This document shows positions 43,191-54,751 of a DNA stretch of 64,000 bases, piece by piece. Origin of the DNA: Salvia splendens (Eukaryota; Streptophyta; Magnoliopsida; Lamiales; Lamiaceae). Within the stretch, counting starts at the first letter, position 1. The number at the start of each line of letters is the position of its first letter. The translations under genes were made by a program, and so were the position numbers. The notes beneath the pieces are model-generated. The model had not been told where the DNA came from. It saw only the letters and a program-made list of their open reading frames with translations, and made no database searches. The stretch is taken from NCBI RefSeq assembly GCF_004379255.2, contig NC_056050.1:19275514-19339513 (forward strand), written 5' to 3'.

Positions 43191-46100
43191 ATGGCAAGAA
43201 GATCATCAAGAATTCATGAAGTAGGAGAGAAAAGTGGACTGAGATGTATGGGAGGGTTGTTCAGCATCCTCGAATCATGTCAAGGCCGTCCCGGCCATAT
43301 GGTCATCTCCAACGGGAGGCCAGCAAGTAGAAACATCATCGGTATATCTTATATTATCGGTATCATGTTGAGTTTTGTGCATTCTGTTTTAGCAATACAT
43401 GAACTGTAATTGTTGATGGTAGGTTTATGAGTCAAATTGTTAGCTGATGCTATTTATGAATAGAGAGATAAAATGGCAATGGCAGTGGCAGTTAGATGAT
43501 TGTGGGGAATTTATGCCATAAATGCCTCTCCTGAATGGTACTTGTTGAATGCAACTAGCTATTAACCATTTGTGGGAAAATCTTAAAACATCATGCCTCC
43601 TTGTACTGTCAATGATTTGTTACATACTTTGAATACACTTTTCAACAGATTATCCAAGAGCACTTGACACGATTGCTAGCTTTGACGAAGAATGTCGAAA
43701 GATTCATGTAAGCATTCAGTTTAGAGTCTTTTTTTCTTGCAAACTAGAGCTATGTTTCAATTACACAAGTTATTCAGATTGAGAGATTTTTTTTGTATCC
43801 AAAATGACTGAATATGTTGCTTTAGTCCTCCCCTCTCTCTGTCCCTTTTCGAGTGATGTATTTACTTAAATTCTTCCGAATTGTTTTCTTGAAGCTTTCT
43901 CGGCTTGAAGAGAGATCTTCATTAGTATTTCAAGAAAGGATACTGAGCTAGTTTAGCATTGTTTCTGCTTCAGAATGGGGCAGGTCAGAGAAGTGACAGC
44001 GTTCGTGTTGATTGTAGAGGCAGAAGCACGAGGAGCTGCATTGGAGACAAGATGCCCGTTGAGCAGCACAGAAACAAACGAGACATGGCCAGGAGACAGC
44101 AATATGGTAAAACAGATTGTGAACTTGTAGACCATCGGCTGACAAAAACTAGGTCGAACAATGCAGCTAATCTTCTTCATGTTGTTTGAACAATGCAGCT
44201 AGGTCGATGAACGAGCTTCCTTCGACTTCAACTGAAAGAGATTCAACTGTAGGGGCGGTGTGTGCTGAGAATCACCCGAAAGAGATTCAACTTTCAGAAT
44301 ATCTACAAAGAAATAGCTTACTTGAAAAGTATGACAAGGTTGATAACATTTGCATTCAGCAAGTGCAGATGAGGGCCAAGGCTTTCGTTGATCAAATGTA
44401 CATCGACAGAAGGATCGTTCTTGGAGAGGGAAGGAACTCCGAGTCCAAATCTTTCTTCAATGCACTGGAAGTGCTTAGCTCTAAAAGGGACCTATATATG
44501 GAGTTCCTCCCAGATCCCAACTCGATGATAGCGAGGCGCTCGAAGAATATGACTGAGAAAGATAAAATAGAGTCAGAACTAAGTGAGGACAGCATTTCTG
44601 CTAAGTCTAGAAGCACGTTGGTGATGGACGAGGCTGCCATCATGAACAATAATATATTGCAGAGGATAAATTATGAGCTCATGTGCTCCTCGAAAGCAAA
44701 TTTCACAGCCCAGCCTTCAGATAAAATAGTAATACTGAGGCCAGCTCCCCGAAATGGGAAGCATTTGGGGAACAGGACCTGCAGCTGCTCGTCGTTGCAG
44801 CATCCTTACAAATCGAATATAAGAGTATCCGAGGAGAAAACAGCATCCTTCTCCTTCAGAGAGATCAAGAAAAAACTAAAACTTTCATTTGGAGTCACCA
44901 AAAAGGAAACCAGAAATTGCTGCAGTTCTTCTACTATTGCTGAGAAGGAAAGGAAGGTGTTGAAGAATAAAGTGCTCAAATCCAGTAGGGGATCCGACAT
45001 AGCTTGTGTGGCTGATACCACGCGCAGAAAATTATACGTCTCGAGTGATAGATCTTCTAACAAACTGGAATCAGGCGTGATTTTGGAGGCAAAGAGGCAC
45101 CTGTCCACAAGATTGAATAATCTGAACTCTGTCGAGGGAGTGACAAGTAGAAAATCCCCGATAACCCTGGAGCGGATCCTCTCTTCACCCGTACACGACT
45201 CGTGGCCCTTCAGCCCAAGAAGGGACAGCCTGTATTGCCCTGGCTCTGCAGAGATGAGATTTAGTCCTTACAACACCTCACCCAGAGTAATTGAAAGCAG
45301 TTGTCATGTACAAAATGAACTAAGGCCGAACAAAGTTGACGCAACAGCATATTCTGTGACTCAAAGAACTGAGGCAGCGTCCATAGATAATAATATTCCC
45401 ACTTCAGACAAAATGCAAGCTGATGGTAGGAAATTTTCCTATTTCTTCCATGATCATATGCTTTATCTATCTGTGTTTTTGCTAATTCTTTATCACACTT
45501 TTATAGGGGAATCAACCAAACCTTCGGAGACGACAGACACTGTCAAAGCACAGAAATACGATGGTATTGTATTGCGTTTGGTAAGTGCCCGATCCCTCTC
45601 CTCTTTGCCCTTTCTTGCCATGAGGTGTCACAATGTAACATAAACTTTTTATTTACCATCTAAAATGTTGTAACTTTGCAGGCTTCACTAGCAGAAAATG
45701 AGGCAGTTACTTCTACATTGGATGATTTCCCATCCACTTCTTCATACGGCCACCATATAGATTCGGCTGAAAACATCAAATTTCAAGAAGAGCATCAAAG
45801 CCCAGTTTCCGTTCTTGAGCCTTTCTTCGTAAAAGACGCCAACAGTCCACCATCAATCTCACTTCAAACAGGTAAACTCACCATTGCGAAAACTCAAGAC
45901 CCCTTCCTCACCTTCTGTACTCGCAGCTGCATCTACTAACTAAAACTCAAATCAATTCTCAGGCAGAAAGCCACTGCAGCCACATCGCCTTGTCTTTGAA
46001 GAGTGCTCATTCGAGTCATCCCCTCAGCACACACCGGCTAGTGCACATCCCTGCATGGAAGAACAACTCTGCCAATACGTGCAGTTGGTGATGGATGCCT

Positions 46101-46531
46101 CCTCCTTAGATTGGGAACACCTATCAGAGATCAGACCCCAACCCGAACTGCAGCTGATTCACGAATCCTTATTCGATGAAGTTGAGCTTCCACCCCTCGG
46201 CTGTTACTATGACCCTAAGCTTCTCTTTGATAGGATAAACCAATTGCTACTGGAGATGTACGAATGCCACCACTGCTCACCACTTCCTGTCCCGTTAAAG
46301 GCCAGGTCGGGGCCACTGGCTGAAGCAGTGCTTGATGAGATATTGGCAGAAGCTGTGTATTTCATACTACCCACGAGTGAGAGAAGAAGCTTGGATGAGA
46401 TTGTCTCAGAAGGCGCGAAATGTGGACCGTGGCTTGATGATGTTCGACTCGATACAGAACGCATTGTGGCTGAGATTTCAGAAGCCATCTTGGAGGAAGC
46501 ATTACTTGAGTTTCATGCATCAGAAGTTTGA
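43191..46531 (+). CDS. TRM/DUF4378-family protein (7 exons, 800 aa)
   Basis: Coding exons by eye: 43191-43341, 43649-43707, 43974-44106, 44199-45425, 45507-45580, 45682-45871 and 45963-46531. All introns are GT-AG, and the frame closes at 800 codons. Members of the TON1-recruiting-motif family act with microtubule arrays and division-plane positioning; that role is inferred from family only. Seen here: an N-terminal GLRCMGGLFSILESCQGR motif, a long basic Ser-rich middle (residues about 115-520), a QSPVSVLEPFF motif in exon 6, and a C-terminal DUF4378-like region from about residue 640 (QYVQLVMDASSLDW, LLFDRINQLLLEMY, ERIVAEISEAILEEAL). Intron 3 has two identical AATGCAG acceptor sites 32 bp apart; only the second keeps the frame. 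Intron 4 (81 bp) is in frame without a stop. It could equally be called a TRM32-like protein. Confidence 0.85.
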
Positions 46532-47033
46532 TCTCCTCATGTTGTAAAATTATTTTCACTTTTCTTGAGTTGAGGGTTGAATGTGAATCATCATGTTTGT
46601 AGAATTGCTGTGAATATACTACTGATACGAATATACAGACTGATATATGCGGGCTCCATTTTATAAAAAAAAATATTTGGGGATTCTATTCTTTTTAAAA
46701 TATGTGAGCAATATGAGAATGAAACATTGATCAAAAATAGTAAATGAGACATTTAATGATAATATTAAATGAGTGGCGGATTAAGTAATATCGTTCAAAA
46801 ATATGATTCTACAAAGCAAAAAAAAAATACAAAAACCATATTTGATTATAAACGGCTATACAAATACTGAATATTTATGAATTTTTAAAGTGTTCAAAGT
46901 AATACTACTATGTCGCTATATGTACCTAATCTATTCAATTCAATCCCGCCATATATAGAAAAAAAAACCCTAGCCTCCACTCTCCCTAAACCCTTCACTC
47001 TCTCTCATCCTCTGCAACCTTCCGCCACAAACA
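46532..47033. other. Intergenic spacer and GMP synthase promoter region
   Basis: This short spacer separates two plus-strand genes. It is AT-rich with no frame of note. The right part holds a TATA-like box and a telo-box (listed separately) and a CT-rich leader before the start codon. Confidence 0.6.
46952..46972 (+). promoter_or_regulatory. TATA-like box and telo-box upstream of GMP synthase
   Basis: TATATAG (46952-46958) lies about 80 bp before the start codon. AAACCCTAG (46964-46972) follows at once. Telo-box words are common near transcription starts of plant housekeeping and ribosomal protein genes, in keeping with a nucleotide-synthesis gene. Confidence 0.5.
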
Positions 47034-49231
47034 ATGGGCGCTCAATCAATCAAATCCAACCTCGTCTTAATCCTAGACTTCGGCTCTCAGTACACGCATC
47101 TCATCACCCGCCGAATTCGCGCCCTCAACGTCTTCTCCCTCTGCATCAGCGGCACCTCCACTTTGCAATCCATCGCCGAATTGAACCCTAGCGCGATCAT
47201 CCTCTCCGGCGGCCCGCACAGCGTCCACGCCGAGGGCGCGCCCTGCTTCTCCCCCGAGCTCATCCACTACGTGGAGTCCAAAAACATCCCCGTTTTGGGC
47301 ATCTGCTACGGCCTGCAGCTAATCGTGCAGAAATTGGGGGGCGAGGTTAAGGTTGCCGGTAAGCATGAGTATGGAAGGATGGAGATTGAGGTGGCCAAGG
47401 CTGACGGATTGTTTGGGAATAAGAAGGTTGGGGCTAAGCAGAGCGTGTGGATGAGCCACGGCGATGAGGCTGTCAGGCTGCCTGAGGGGTTTGAGGTGGT
47501 CGCAAGGAGCAATCAAGGAGCCGTTGCCGCCATTGAGAATCGAGCTAGGGGTTTTTATGGATTGCAGTATCATCCCGAGGTATTCAATTCCCCTCTGTTT
47601 CGATTTTGTTTGGAATATTTTAGGTTACTCTGTTTTTTTAATTGAAAAAGTTAGTTGCTTGAGATGTTAATGCTAATTTGTCAGCTGGTTTAAAATGAAT
47701 TTTCTTTTTGGCTTCTCTTTTGTTATCTGTTCTTGTCGGCTGAGATGTAAAGTGAGTGTGGTGCTTTGGGTAATATAAATATTCTTTGCAGGTAACACAT
47801 TCACCGGAAGGAATGGATACACTCAAATACTTCCTGTTTGATATTTGTGAAATTAGTGCTAGTTGGAAGATGCAAGACATTCTTGATGAGGAGCTGAAGG
47901 TGATTAAAAGTAAAGTCGGTCCCAATGATCTTGTCATCTGTGGACTGTCTGGTGGGGTGGACTCAACGGTTGCGGCTACTCTTGTGCATAAGGCGATTGG
48001 TGATAGGCTTCATTGTCTTTTTGTTGACAATGGGTTGTTGAGGTTCTCTTGCTATGGATGCTTATTCAATTTATATAAGTGATTTTGGTTTTATGCATGT
48101 TCTTGATGATATGTTTGATGGTTATTGCTATCCTGATTCTCTTAGTTCGCTCCTTGATTCTTCTATAGGTGGCGTGAGAGGGAGAGAGTGATGGAAACAT
48201 TCGAGAGAGATCTTCATTTACCTGTTACGTGTGTTGACGCATCAGAGAAATTTCTCAGCAGGCTAAAGGGTGTTACAGAGCCTGAGAAGAAAAGGAAAAT
48301 CATTGGGGAGGAATTCATCAATATATTTGATTCTTTTGGTCAAGAATTGAAACAGAAATATGGAAAGGAACCTGTGTATTTGGTTCAAGGAACCTTGTAC
48401 CCTGATGTGATTGAATCCTGCCCTCCTCCTGGAAGTGGAAGCACTCACTCTCACACAATCAAAAGTCATCATAACGTTGGAGGGCTTCCCAAGAACATGA
48501 AACTGAAGCTCATCGAGCCCCTTAAACTTCTGTTTAAGGACGAGGTATGAGTTTAGGTTTTTACTTTTGTGTGTTTGGTATTGTGCTTCTTCTGCGTTGA
48601 TATATTGATGCTTTATGTGAATACTTGGCCAGGTTCGTGAACTGGGAAAAATCATGGGTGTTCCAGAGGGCTTCTTGAAGCGCCACCCCTTCCCTGGGCC
48701 TGGGCTTGCAGTTCGTGTGCCTGGTGACGTTACATTGGGAAACCATTTGGACACCCTCCGTAAGGTATATAATAATCGTGTCTTGCACATCAACAAGGCA
48801 CTGAGCTTGCATTGTAAGTAGTTTTCTGACTGGTGATCTGTATTAGGCGGATGAGATTTTCATTCAATCGATCAAAGATGCTGGGATTTACGACAACATA
48901 TGGCAAGCCTTTGCTGTTTTCTTGCCTGTACTAACTGTTGGTGTGCAAGGAGATCAAAGAACGTACAGTCATGCCATTGCACTAAGAGCCGTCACCAGTC
49001 ATGATGGAATGACTGCAGATTGGTTCGTATTCTCCTCGCTGTTAACAATCTTTTCTGCTCATATATAGACTGCTGAAAAATGAACTGTCTTTTGTTGCAA
49101 CAACCAGGTATGACTTTGATCACAAGTTTCTGGCTGAGTTATCCACAAGGATTTGCAACGAAGTGGTTGGTGTAAATCGAGTTCTTATGGACATTACTTC
49201 GAAGCCTCCATCGACTATTGAATGGGAATGA
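47034..49231 (+). CDS. GMPS: GMP synthase (glutamine-hydrolysing), 6 exons, 534 aa
   Basis: The enzyme converts XMP, glutamine and ATP to GMP, the last step of guanine nucleotide synthesis. Exons: 47034-47579, 47792-48042, 48169-48544, 48633-48764, 48847-49022 and 49108-49231. All introns are GT-AG, and the sum is 535 codons with stop, close to known plant GMP synthases. The glutamine amidotransferase domain has [14 protein letters not shown], the catalytic Cys91 in GICYGLQ, and His180 and Glu182 in YHPE. The ATP pyrophosphatase domain has the P-loop SGGVDS (residues 235-240). The C-terminal part shows [27 protein letters not shown] and [11 protein letters not shown] at the end, typical of the dimerisation domain. 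No plastid targeting peptide is seen, so it should be cytosolic. No damage was found. Confidence 0.97.
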
Positions 49232-49477
49232 GTGATCAAAAAGTTATGAAATCTGTCCCGATTTTATGTTGGAAGTGTAATATGCAATTTATTTTGATGA
49301 AGATGTTGATTGAGAATTAAGACAACTTCTGTGGTATATTAGTGTTTCTTTGCATTTTACAGTTTTCTTTTCTTGCATGATGGATTATATTTCTAAGTGC
49401 AGTTCTACAGACTCAACAGTCAAAGTGAAGATGTAGAATGAGGCATCGTGTCTGTACTATATGAAAAGACAATCTTA
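49232..49477. other. 3' flank of GMP synthase
   Basis: This AT-rich sequence between the gene stop and the Harbinger element contains the expected 3' untranslated region. No other feature was seen. Confidence 0.6.
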
Positions 49478-51310
49478 GAGCATCCGCAATAGGAATAGCC
49501 CAGCAATAGCGCAACCATAGCCTAGTCACAAACTCCTCCTGCCACATCATCAACACTAAAAATCCACATGTCACATCATAAATAGCCCAGCAATAGCCTA
49601 GCTACATCATAAATAGCTTAGCCACATCAATAGCCACATCACTAATAACAATTATATAAAAATGAAATAATTAACAATCACACAATATACAGAATTTAAT
49701 TTACGAGACATATATGGGAAACATTAATAATACTATTAAAATTTTAAAAAGTACAACAATTTAAAAAAATTACAATAGTTTTAAAAAATTACAATAATTA
49801 ACAAAAAAGTACAATAATTCACTCCTCTGCTCCGTCGTCGTCTCCTCCGTCGTTGTCGGCACCATCGCCTCCGCCTCCGTCGCCGCCGCCTCTACTCTCG
49901 GCGGCTTCCCTCCGTGCCGCCTCCAAATCCTCCTGCATGCTCAGGAGCAATGTTTGAAGCAAACTCTTCTCCACGGGGTCCACCGTCGCCCGCCATTCGG
50001 CCATCGTCTTGACCATCTGAGCGCGCGTTTGTTGACGCGCGAAGAATTTGAGATCCGCTGTGGATTGGCCAAGGGGGGATGCCGACTGGACCTCCTGGGA
50101 ACCCCCGGCGACCCCCCTCGCCTCCCGTTGAGCCCGCCTGTGCCCAACCGGGCGAGTTCGACGAGCGAACGAACGAGGGGTCGGGACCTCCTGGGCCGTC
50201 TTGGGGAGGTCGTGGGAACCACTGCTGCTGCCGCTGAAATCACCGGTATAGTTCAGTCGTTGCTTCTTCGGCCAGCCAGCGTCGACACCTATTCGGAACT
50301 TCTCGGAGTCGTTCAGCACAAGATAGCAGTTCCAGTAGGTGAAGTCCTTATACACCCCCTTCAGGGGGAAGGCTTTCTCCGCTATCCTCCTGCAGTCTTC
50401 ATCCGTTTGGCCACTGCTCATCATGCGAAGGGCGTTGGTATACAAGCCCGAAAATCGGGAGACCGCAGCCCTGATTCGGTCTCACCCCTTCCGGCAATCC
50501 TCCCCGGTGCATCGCCTCCCCTCCGGGCAAAACCTCTGGTAGGCTGCTGCTATCTTGCCCCACAAGTTGACGATCCTCTGGTTGTTCGAAACGAGAGGAT
50601 CGTCGCAAACACTCACCCACGCCTTGGCCAGCGCGACGTTCTACGCGTCCGTCCACCTCCTTCGTACCGAGCTGTCGTCCTCACCAGGCTGCGAGGACTC
50701 GCCGACCCTCTTCCCCTTGTTTTTCTTCTTTGGGGCGCCACGACCCCGCCCTGCGCCCCCCCATTTGAACGGGAGCATCCGGGACACCGAGAAGATCTAA
50801 CCCCAATTCATCGAAGAGAAAGTGTCAAATTGGGGCAACGGCTGCGCCTCCGTTGGGGTCGATGTGTGCGACCAACCAGTCAAAAAATCGAAACTGGGGC
50901 GATAGACGTCCCCCGGCGTCCCCTGTGTCGCCTGACTCCATCCACTTCCCACGGGGACCGGGGGAGTTTGAGCTTGAGACCCGCTACTCACTGAAGTAGG
51001 CTCGTTGTTGAGATCCATTTACCGTTGTTGATCTTGTACAGAAATTTAAATAGAGAGAGTACTCGTTAAAACAAGTGGTGCGAATGAAAATGACGTGCAA
51101 GGCGCGTATATATAGTGTTTCGGAAAAAAAATCGCGCTAGGCGGTGCGCTAGGCGATCCGGACGCTGCAATAGCGCCGAGCGGATCGCCCAGCACCTCCT
51201 AGCGCCACGGAACCGCCGAGCGCTAGGCGGTTTTTAAATCCGAAAACCGCTAGGCGATTGCAATAGATCGCCTAGCGCACCGCCTAGCGCCGGCGCTATT
51301 GTGGATGCTC
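49478..51310. mobile_element. Non-autonomous PIF/Harbinger element (1.8 kb)
   Basis: Terminal repeats GAGCATCCGCAATAG and CTATTGTGGATGCTC are inverted with one mismatch. TTA flanks both sides (49475-49477 and 51311-51313), the target expected for this superfamily. Subterminal regions have repeated AATAGCCCAGC words on the left and CGCTAGGCG words on the right. Only a decayed ORF1 is present; no DDE transposase was found. Confidence 0.92.
49819..51018 (-). pseudogene. Harbinger ORF1 (SANT/NAM-associated-like protein), decayed
   Basis: ORF1 proteins of PIF/Harbinger elements bind DNA and partner the transposase. Read on the minus strand, the N-terminus (MDLNNEPTSVSSGSQAQTPP at 51018) is Pro/Gln-rich. 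A SANT-like region follows near 50430-50670: WTDA, a TAG stop, then NVALAKAWVSVCDDPLVSNN and NLWGKIAAAYQRF. A second stop (TGA) lies near 50484, where a Trp codon is expected before DRIRAAVSRF. From 50445 a 208-codon open frame continues with LYTNALRMMSSGQTDEDC, VYKDFTYWNCYLVL, a linker and a helical region (SLLQTLLLSMQEDLEAARRE), ending in a Gly/Asp-rich acidic tail. This matches plant proteins with a NAM-associated C-terminal domain. Frame changes also separate the N-terminus. Confidence 0.8.
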
Positions 51311-51329
51311 TTACGAGTAAAATTTTTTA

Positions 51330-51600
51330 GAGTACAACTTCTTTTTGGTCCAAAACATATGGTCAAATTACGAATTTTGTCCATAACATTCATTTTCAGG
51401 TTTTTGGGTCCATAACATACGAAAATCGCTTTCGGTTAGGTCCTTTTTGGACGGCTTCGTTAAAATACGCAAGTCAACCATTAATTAGCAAAAGTTTGAC
51501 TAAATTAAAAAAAAACTAGATTATTAGTGACTAAATAATTTGCTAATTATTTTCTTAAAAAACACCAATTATCTTTTTTTCTTAAAAAACACTAACATTT
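51330..51600. repeat. Left terminal inverted repeat of the MULE
   Basis: It matches the reverse complement of 54258-54529 with few differences, including TTTTTGGTCCAAAACATAT and AAATACGCAAGTCAACC. Confidence 0.92.
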
Positions 51601-51743
51601 ATTAATTGTATTAAAAAATAAAAACACTAACATTTTGTTCTTGTATTACTCTTACTCACTTTCTTCCCCACACAATTAGCGAAGAACCCTAATTCTTCGT
51701 CTGGTTTCCCCCATCCCTACAACACACCGACAAACCGTTTGAA

Positions 51744-52061
51744 ATGCATCGGTCGACTTCCAGCGGCAATTCCGGCGACAACGGCAGTTGGCGCGACCTT
51801 CGATTTAAGACCCTGCGCTGCTTTTGTAAGGAGGTAGCGGCACTCCGAATCGTCAGTAGCGACATTAATCAAGGCGAAGCCTCTTCTTCGTCAACCTCAG
51901 TTGTTGCTTCTGATTTAGGGTTGGTTTTAGCAGAAATTAATGAAAACATTGAGGCTGTAGAGTTGATGTTGGACGAAATTAAAGCAGAAATGAAGGCAAA
52001 ATTGGAGAAATTAGTGTATGTTGTTGTATATGCTCTATGTTTTGTAGTTATTGTTGGGTAA
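51744..52061 (+). CDS. Small GRF-zinc-finger-like membrane protein frame in the MULE
   Basis: This 105-codon frame starts at ATG 51744. After a Ser/Gly-rich start it has CFCKEVAALRIVSS, which looks like the first half of a plant GRF-type zinc finger with the second Cys pair missing. A helical, heptad-like stretch follows (LAEINENIEAVELMLDEIKA), and a C-terminal membrane segment VYVVVYALCFVVIVG. Plant GRF-zinc-finger proteins of unknown role have this finger, coil, membrane order. Here the finger is degraded, probably by internal deletion. Whether it is expressed is unknown. Confidence 0.45.
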   Translation: MHRSTSSGNSGDNGSWRDLRFKTLRCFCKEVAALRIVSSDINQGEASSSSTSVVASDLGLVLAEINENIEAVELMLDEIKAEMKAKLEKLVYVVVYALCFVVIVG

Positions 52062-52096
52062 TTTTGTATGGCGAATTAATTTGATGAAAATCCTAG

Positions 52097-52759
52097 TTTT
52101 GTCTGAATTTTGTATTTTGAGTTCGATGCATTTGCGAGCTAGCTTGCTTGCTTCTTCTTCTTTGGCATTCGAACATGTTTTTGTTCGAAATTGGGTTTGG
52201 AATTTGGGGCATAAATATGCAAAAAATATACATGCGAAAGCCATCCTTCATATTCATAAAGTACTTCAAACTGGTCCTAAACAAACGTTATGTTACTTGC
52301 AGCTGGTTGCATCTTCACATACCGTTTTGTCTGAATTTTGTATTTTGAGTTCGATGCATTTGCGAGCTAGCTTGCTTGCTTCTTCTTCTTTGGCATTTTG
52401 GGTTTGGAATTTGGGGCATAAATATGCAAAAAATATACATGCGAAAACCATCCTTCATAGTCATAAAGTACTTCAAACTGGTCCTAAACAAACGTTACGT
52501 TACTTGCAGCTGGTTGCATCTTCACATACCGTTTTATCTGAATTTTGTATTTTGAGTTTGATGCATTTTTGAGCTAGCTTGCTTGCTTCTTCTTCTTTGG
52601 CATTCGAACCTGTTCTTGTTCGAAATTGAGTTTGGAATTTGGGGCATAAATATGCAATAAATATACATGCGAAAGCCATCCTTCATATTCATAAAGTACT
52701 TCAAACTGGTCCTAAACAAACGTTACGTTACTTGCAGCTGGTTGCATCTTCACATACCA
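52097..52759. repeat. Three tandem copies of a 207-228 bp unit inside the MULE
   Basis: Units begin at 52097, 52325 and 52532 with TTTTGTCTGAATTTTGTATT (TTTTATCTG in the third). The middle copy lacks 21-22 bp containing the inverted word TTCGAACATG...TTCGAA that the first and third copies keep. Confidence 0.9.
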
Positions 52760-52882
52760 AAACAAAACAACACTCAAATCCAAAAACCAACAATCCAGCA
52801 ACAGGCAAGAAAACCAGCAAGTATTCATTGTATATGTTACATGACAAAAAATCGATCACACTAAATCAATCTGTTTTCTTCA

Positions 52883-54140
52883 TCAATATGTTTTCTTCCC
52901 TCCTTTCTTCTTCCGAGTGAGTGAGGATGAACCACGTTTCTTGTTGAGAGGGTTAGAGGACGAGCCACCGCCTTCGGGAAGCATGTTCGCGATCGTACTT
53001 TGACAACGTGCCCTATTGTGTCCCGGTTGGCGGCACAAACTGCACTTTGGTTGTTCCTCGGCACGATTCCGTTTCTTTCTCACAGTTGGCTCTACAAAAC
53101 AATAATCAATGAATCAAACTAATTTTGTGAACAGGTTATAGCACAACAAATAAAAAACTCAGAATTCAAGAAGAGTCAATGTTAGTGAAATACCATTAGG
53201 CGCATCGGCAGCATCAGTGGCTTGGGGACATCTCCTCTTGTTGTGTCCTTTTTCACCACAAAGACGACAACTGTAATCTGCCATCAGGCCCTTCTTAGAC
53301 ATTTTCTTCCCTCCATCATCCTCCTCTCGGAATTCAACTGTAATCACACTCACCATTTACATACCGCTTTCCACCCTCTTCCAATGTCTCCATAACACCA
53401 TTGTAGTGGATCCTTGTAGTGAATGTATCATCTGTAAGCAAAGGTGTCAACCATAAGTAAACAATAAAAACATAAAGTGGTCCAACATTTATACACAACA
53501 AACCCTATTAGTCCAACACATATCAAGACAAAAAAATTCATCCCTGTCGTCTGGTTTCCCTACAACCAGACCATCCACTTGTTTTCCCCACCACCAATTC
53601 TATCTATATTCGGTGGGACCACACTTACATACATATTCTATGGGACCACAATTCAATCTATTCCAATTATTACAAACCCTAGTTTTTTACATGCAACGAA
53701 TAACTCATATGCTCAGTTCGAAACTAACCTTCTCGAAGTGGATTTCGAGGGGGTGGAACTGGAATTTCAAATGGCGGCTTATCTCTGAGGATTTCAACTG
53801 GCGAACTCAAATTGGATTTCGAAGAAGAAGCAGCAGCCTTCTCCTTAGGAGGAAGTGGGGGCTTAAGAGAAACCGAGCGGTCGAGTCTCATCTCCGTCCT
53901 CCTCTCTACTTTGGGAAATTTGGCGCCAGTCAGAGGTCGTCGGTCAGCCTTCGAAGAATTAGGGGTTGACATAGACCCGTCGTTACCGGAATGTAGCTCC
54001 ACTTCGACTTCCGCGACGGAGCTAAGGTTCGACGAGGCCAACCCACCTTCGGGACTAGGGTTAGCTACACACGAACCATGACCCTTCTCGCCTTCATTCT
54101 CAGGTTCAGGTGGGTTTCGCGACGGCGATTCCCAACTCAT
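52883..54140 (-). pseudogene. MULE transposase remnant: N-terminus and zinc knuckles, catalytic core deleted
   Basis: Read on the minus strand. The first exon, 54140-53729, encodes a Pro/Ser-rich start (MSWESPSRNPPEPENEGEKG) and ends at a GTTAG donor. A second exon begins at 53431 after CTTACAG with TFTTRIHYNGVMETLEEGG, similar to the PB1-like N-terminal domain of plant MULE proteins. Right after RYVNGE the frame breaks near 53340 and jumps to a C-terminal knuckle, SCRLCGEKGHNKRRCPQ (C-X2-C-X4-H-X4-C). A last exon has a second knuckle, CSLCRQPGHNRARCQ, then a basic Lys-rich end and a stop at 52883. The MULE DDE domain and SWIM finger normally lie between these parts and are absent. It therefore looks like an internally deleted transposase gene. 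Confidence 0.72.
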
Positions 54141-54257
54141 GGCTGGAACAATGGTATATCGCCTCGAATCACCGGAAGATCGCCTAAGAGTTGGAATGTA
54201 TCGCCCTGAAAGTGAGAACGACGCTTTGCCTTCTTCTTTTGAAAATGAGAGTTGAAG

Positions 54258-54529
54258 GCAGATAATTGGTTTTTAAGAAAAAAAGATAATTGGTGGTTTT
54301 TAAGAAAATAATTAGCAAATTATTTAGTCACTAATAATCTAGTTTTTTGTTTAATTTAGTCAAACTTTTGCTAAGTAACGGTTGACTTGCGTATTTTAAC
54401 GGAGCCGTCCAAAAAGGATCTAACCGAGAGCGATTTTCGTATGTTATGGACCCGAAAACCTGAAAATGAATGTTATGGATAAAATTCGTAATTTGACTAT
54501 ATGTTTTGGACCAAAAAGGAGTTGTACTC
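54258..54529. repeat. Right terminal inverted repeat of the MULE
   Basis: It matches the left terminal repeat inverted, from GATAATTGG inward to GAGTTGTACTC outward. Confidence 0.92.
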
Positions 54530-54751
54530 AATTTTTTATTTTGATGGATCAAATTGGAATTCGAGGGAAAAGTGTGTAATCCACTACCACCAATGTGTAA
54601 TCCACTACCACCAATAAAAATTACCGAAAATGGAAGCTCAAAAGTGCCTAAGTGTTGTGATTATATTGTTTGACATTACAGTTATTTTCTTTAATTTTGT
54701 AATAAAACTTACTTTTCTTATTTTCATTTGATTATATTGTTTGTCCTGTTC

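Larger units (their letters stand above)
51330..54529. mobile_element. Mutator-like element (MULE), 3.2 kb deletion derivative
   Basis: Inverted ends of about 270 bp begin GAGTACAACTTC on the left and finish GAGTTGTACTC on the right. The 9-bp AATTTTTTA flanks both sides (51321-51329 and 54530-54538), the classic MULE duplication length. Inside are a small plus-strand frame, three tandem 207-228 bp repeats, and minus-strand remnants of a transposase with zinc knuckles but no catalytic core. It is non-autonomous. Confidence 0.92.

Noticed and set aside
47073..47573. Minus-strand frames within GMP synthase
   Set aside because: They are antisense shadows of a strongly conserved plus-strand gene.
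49954..50994. 346-codon plus-strand frame across the Harbinger element
   Set aside because: It lies opposite ORF1, has no recognisable domain, and is explained by the GC-rich codons of the minus-strand gene.
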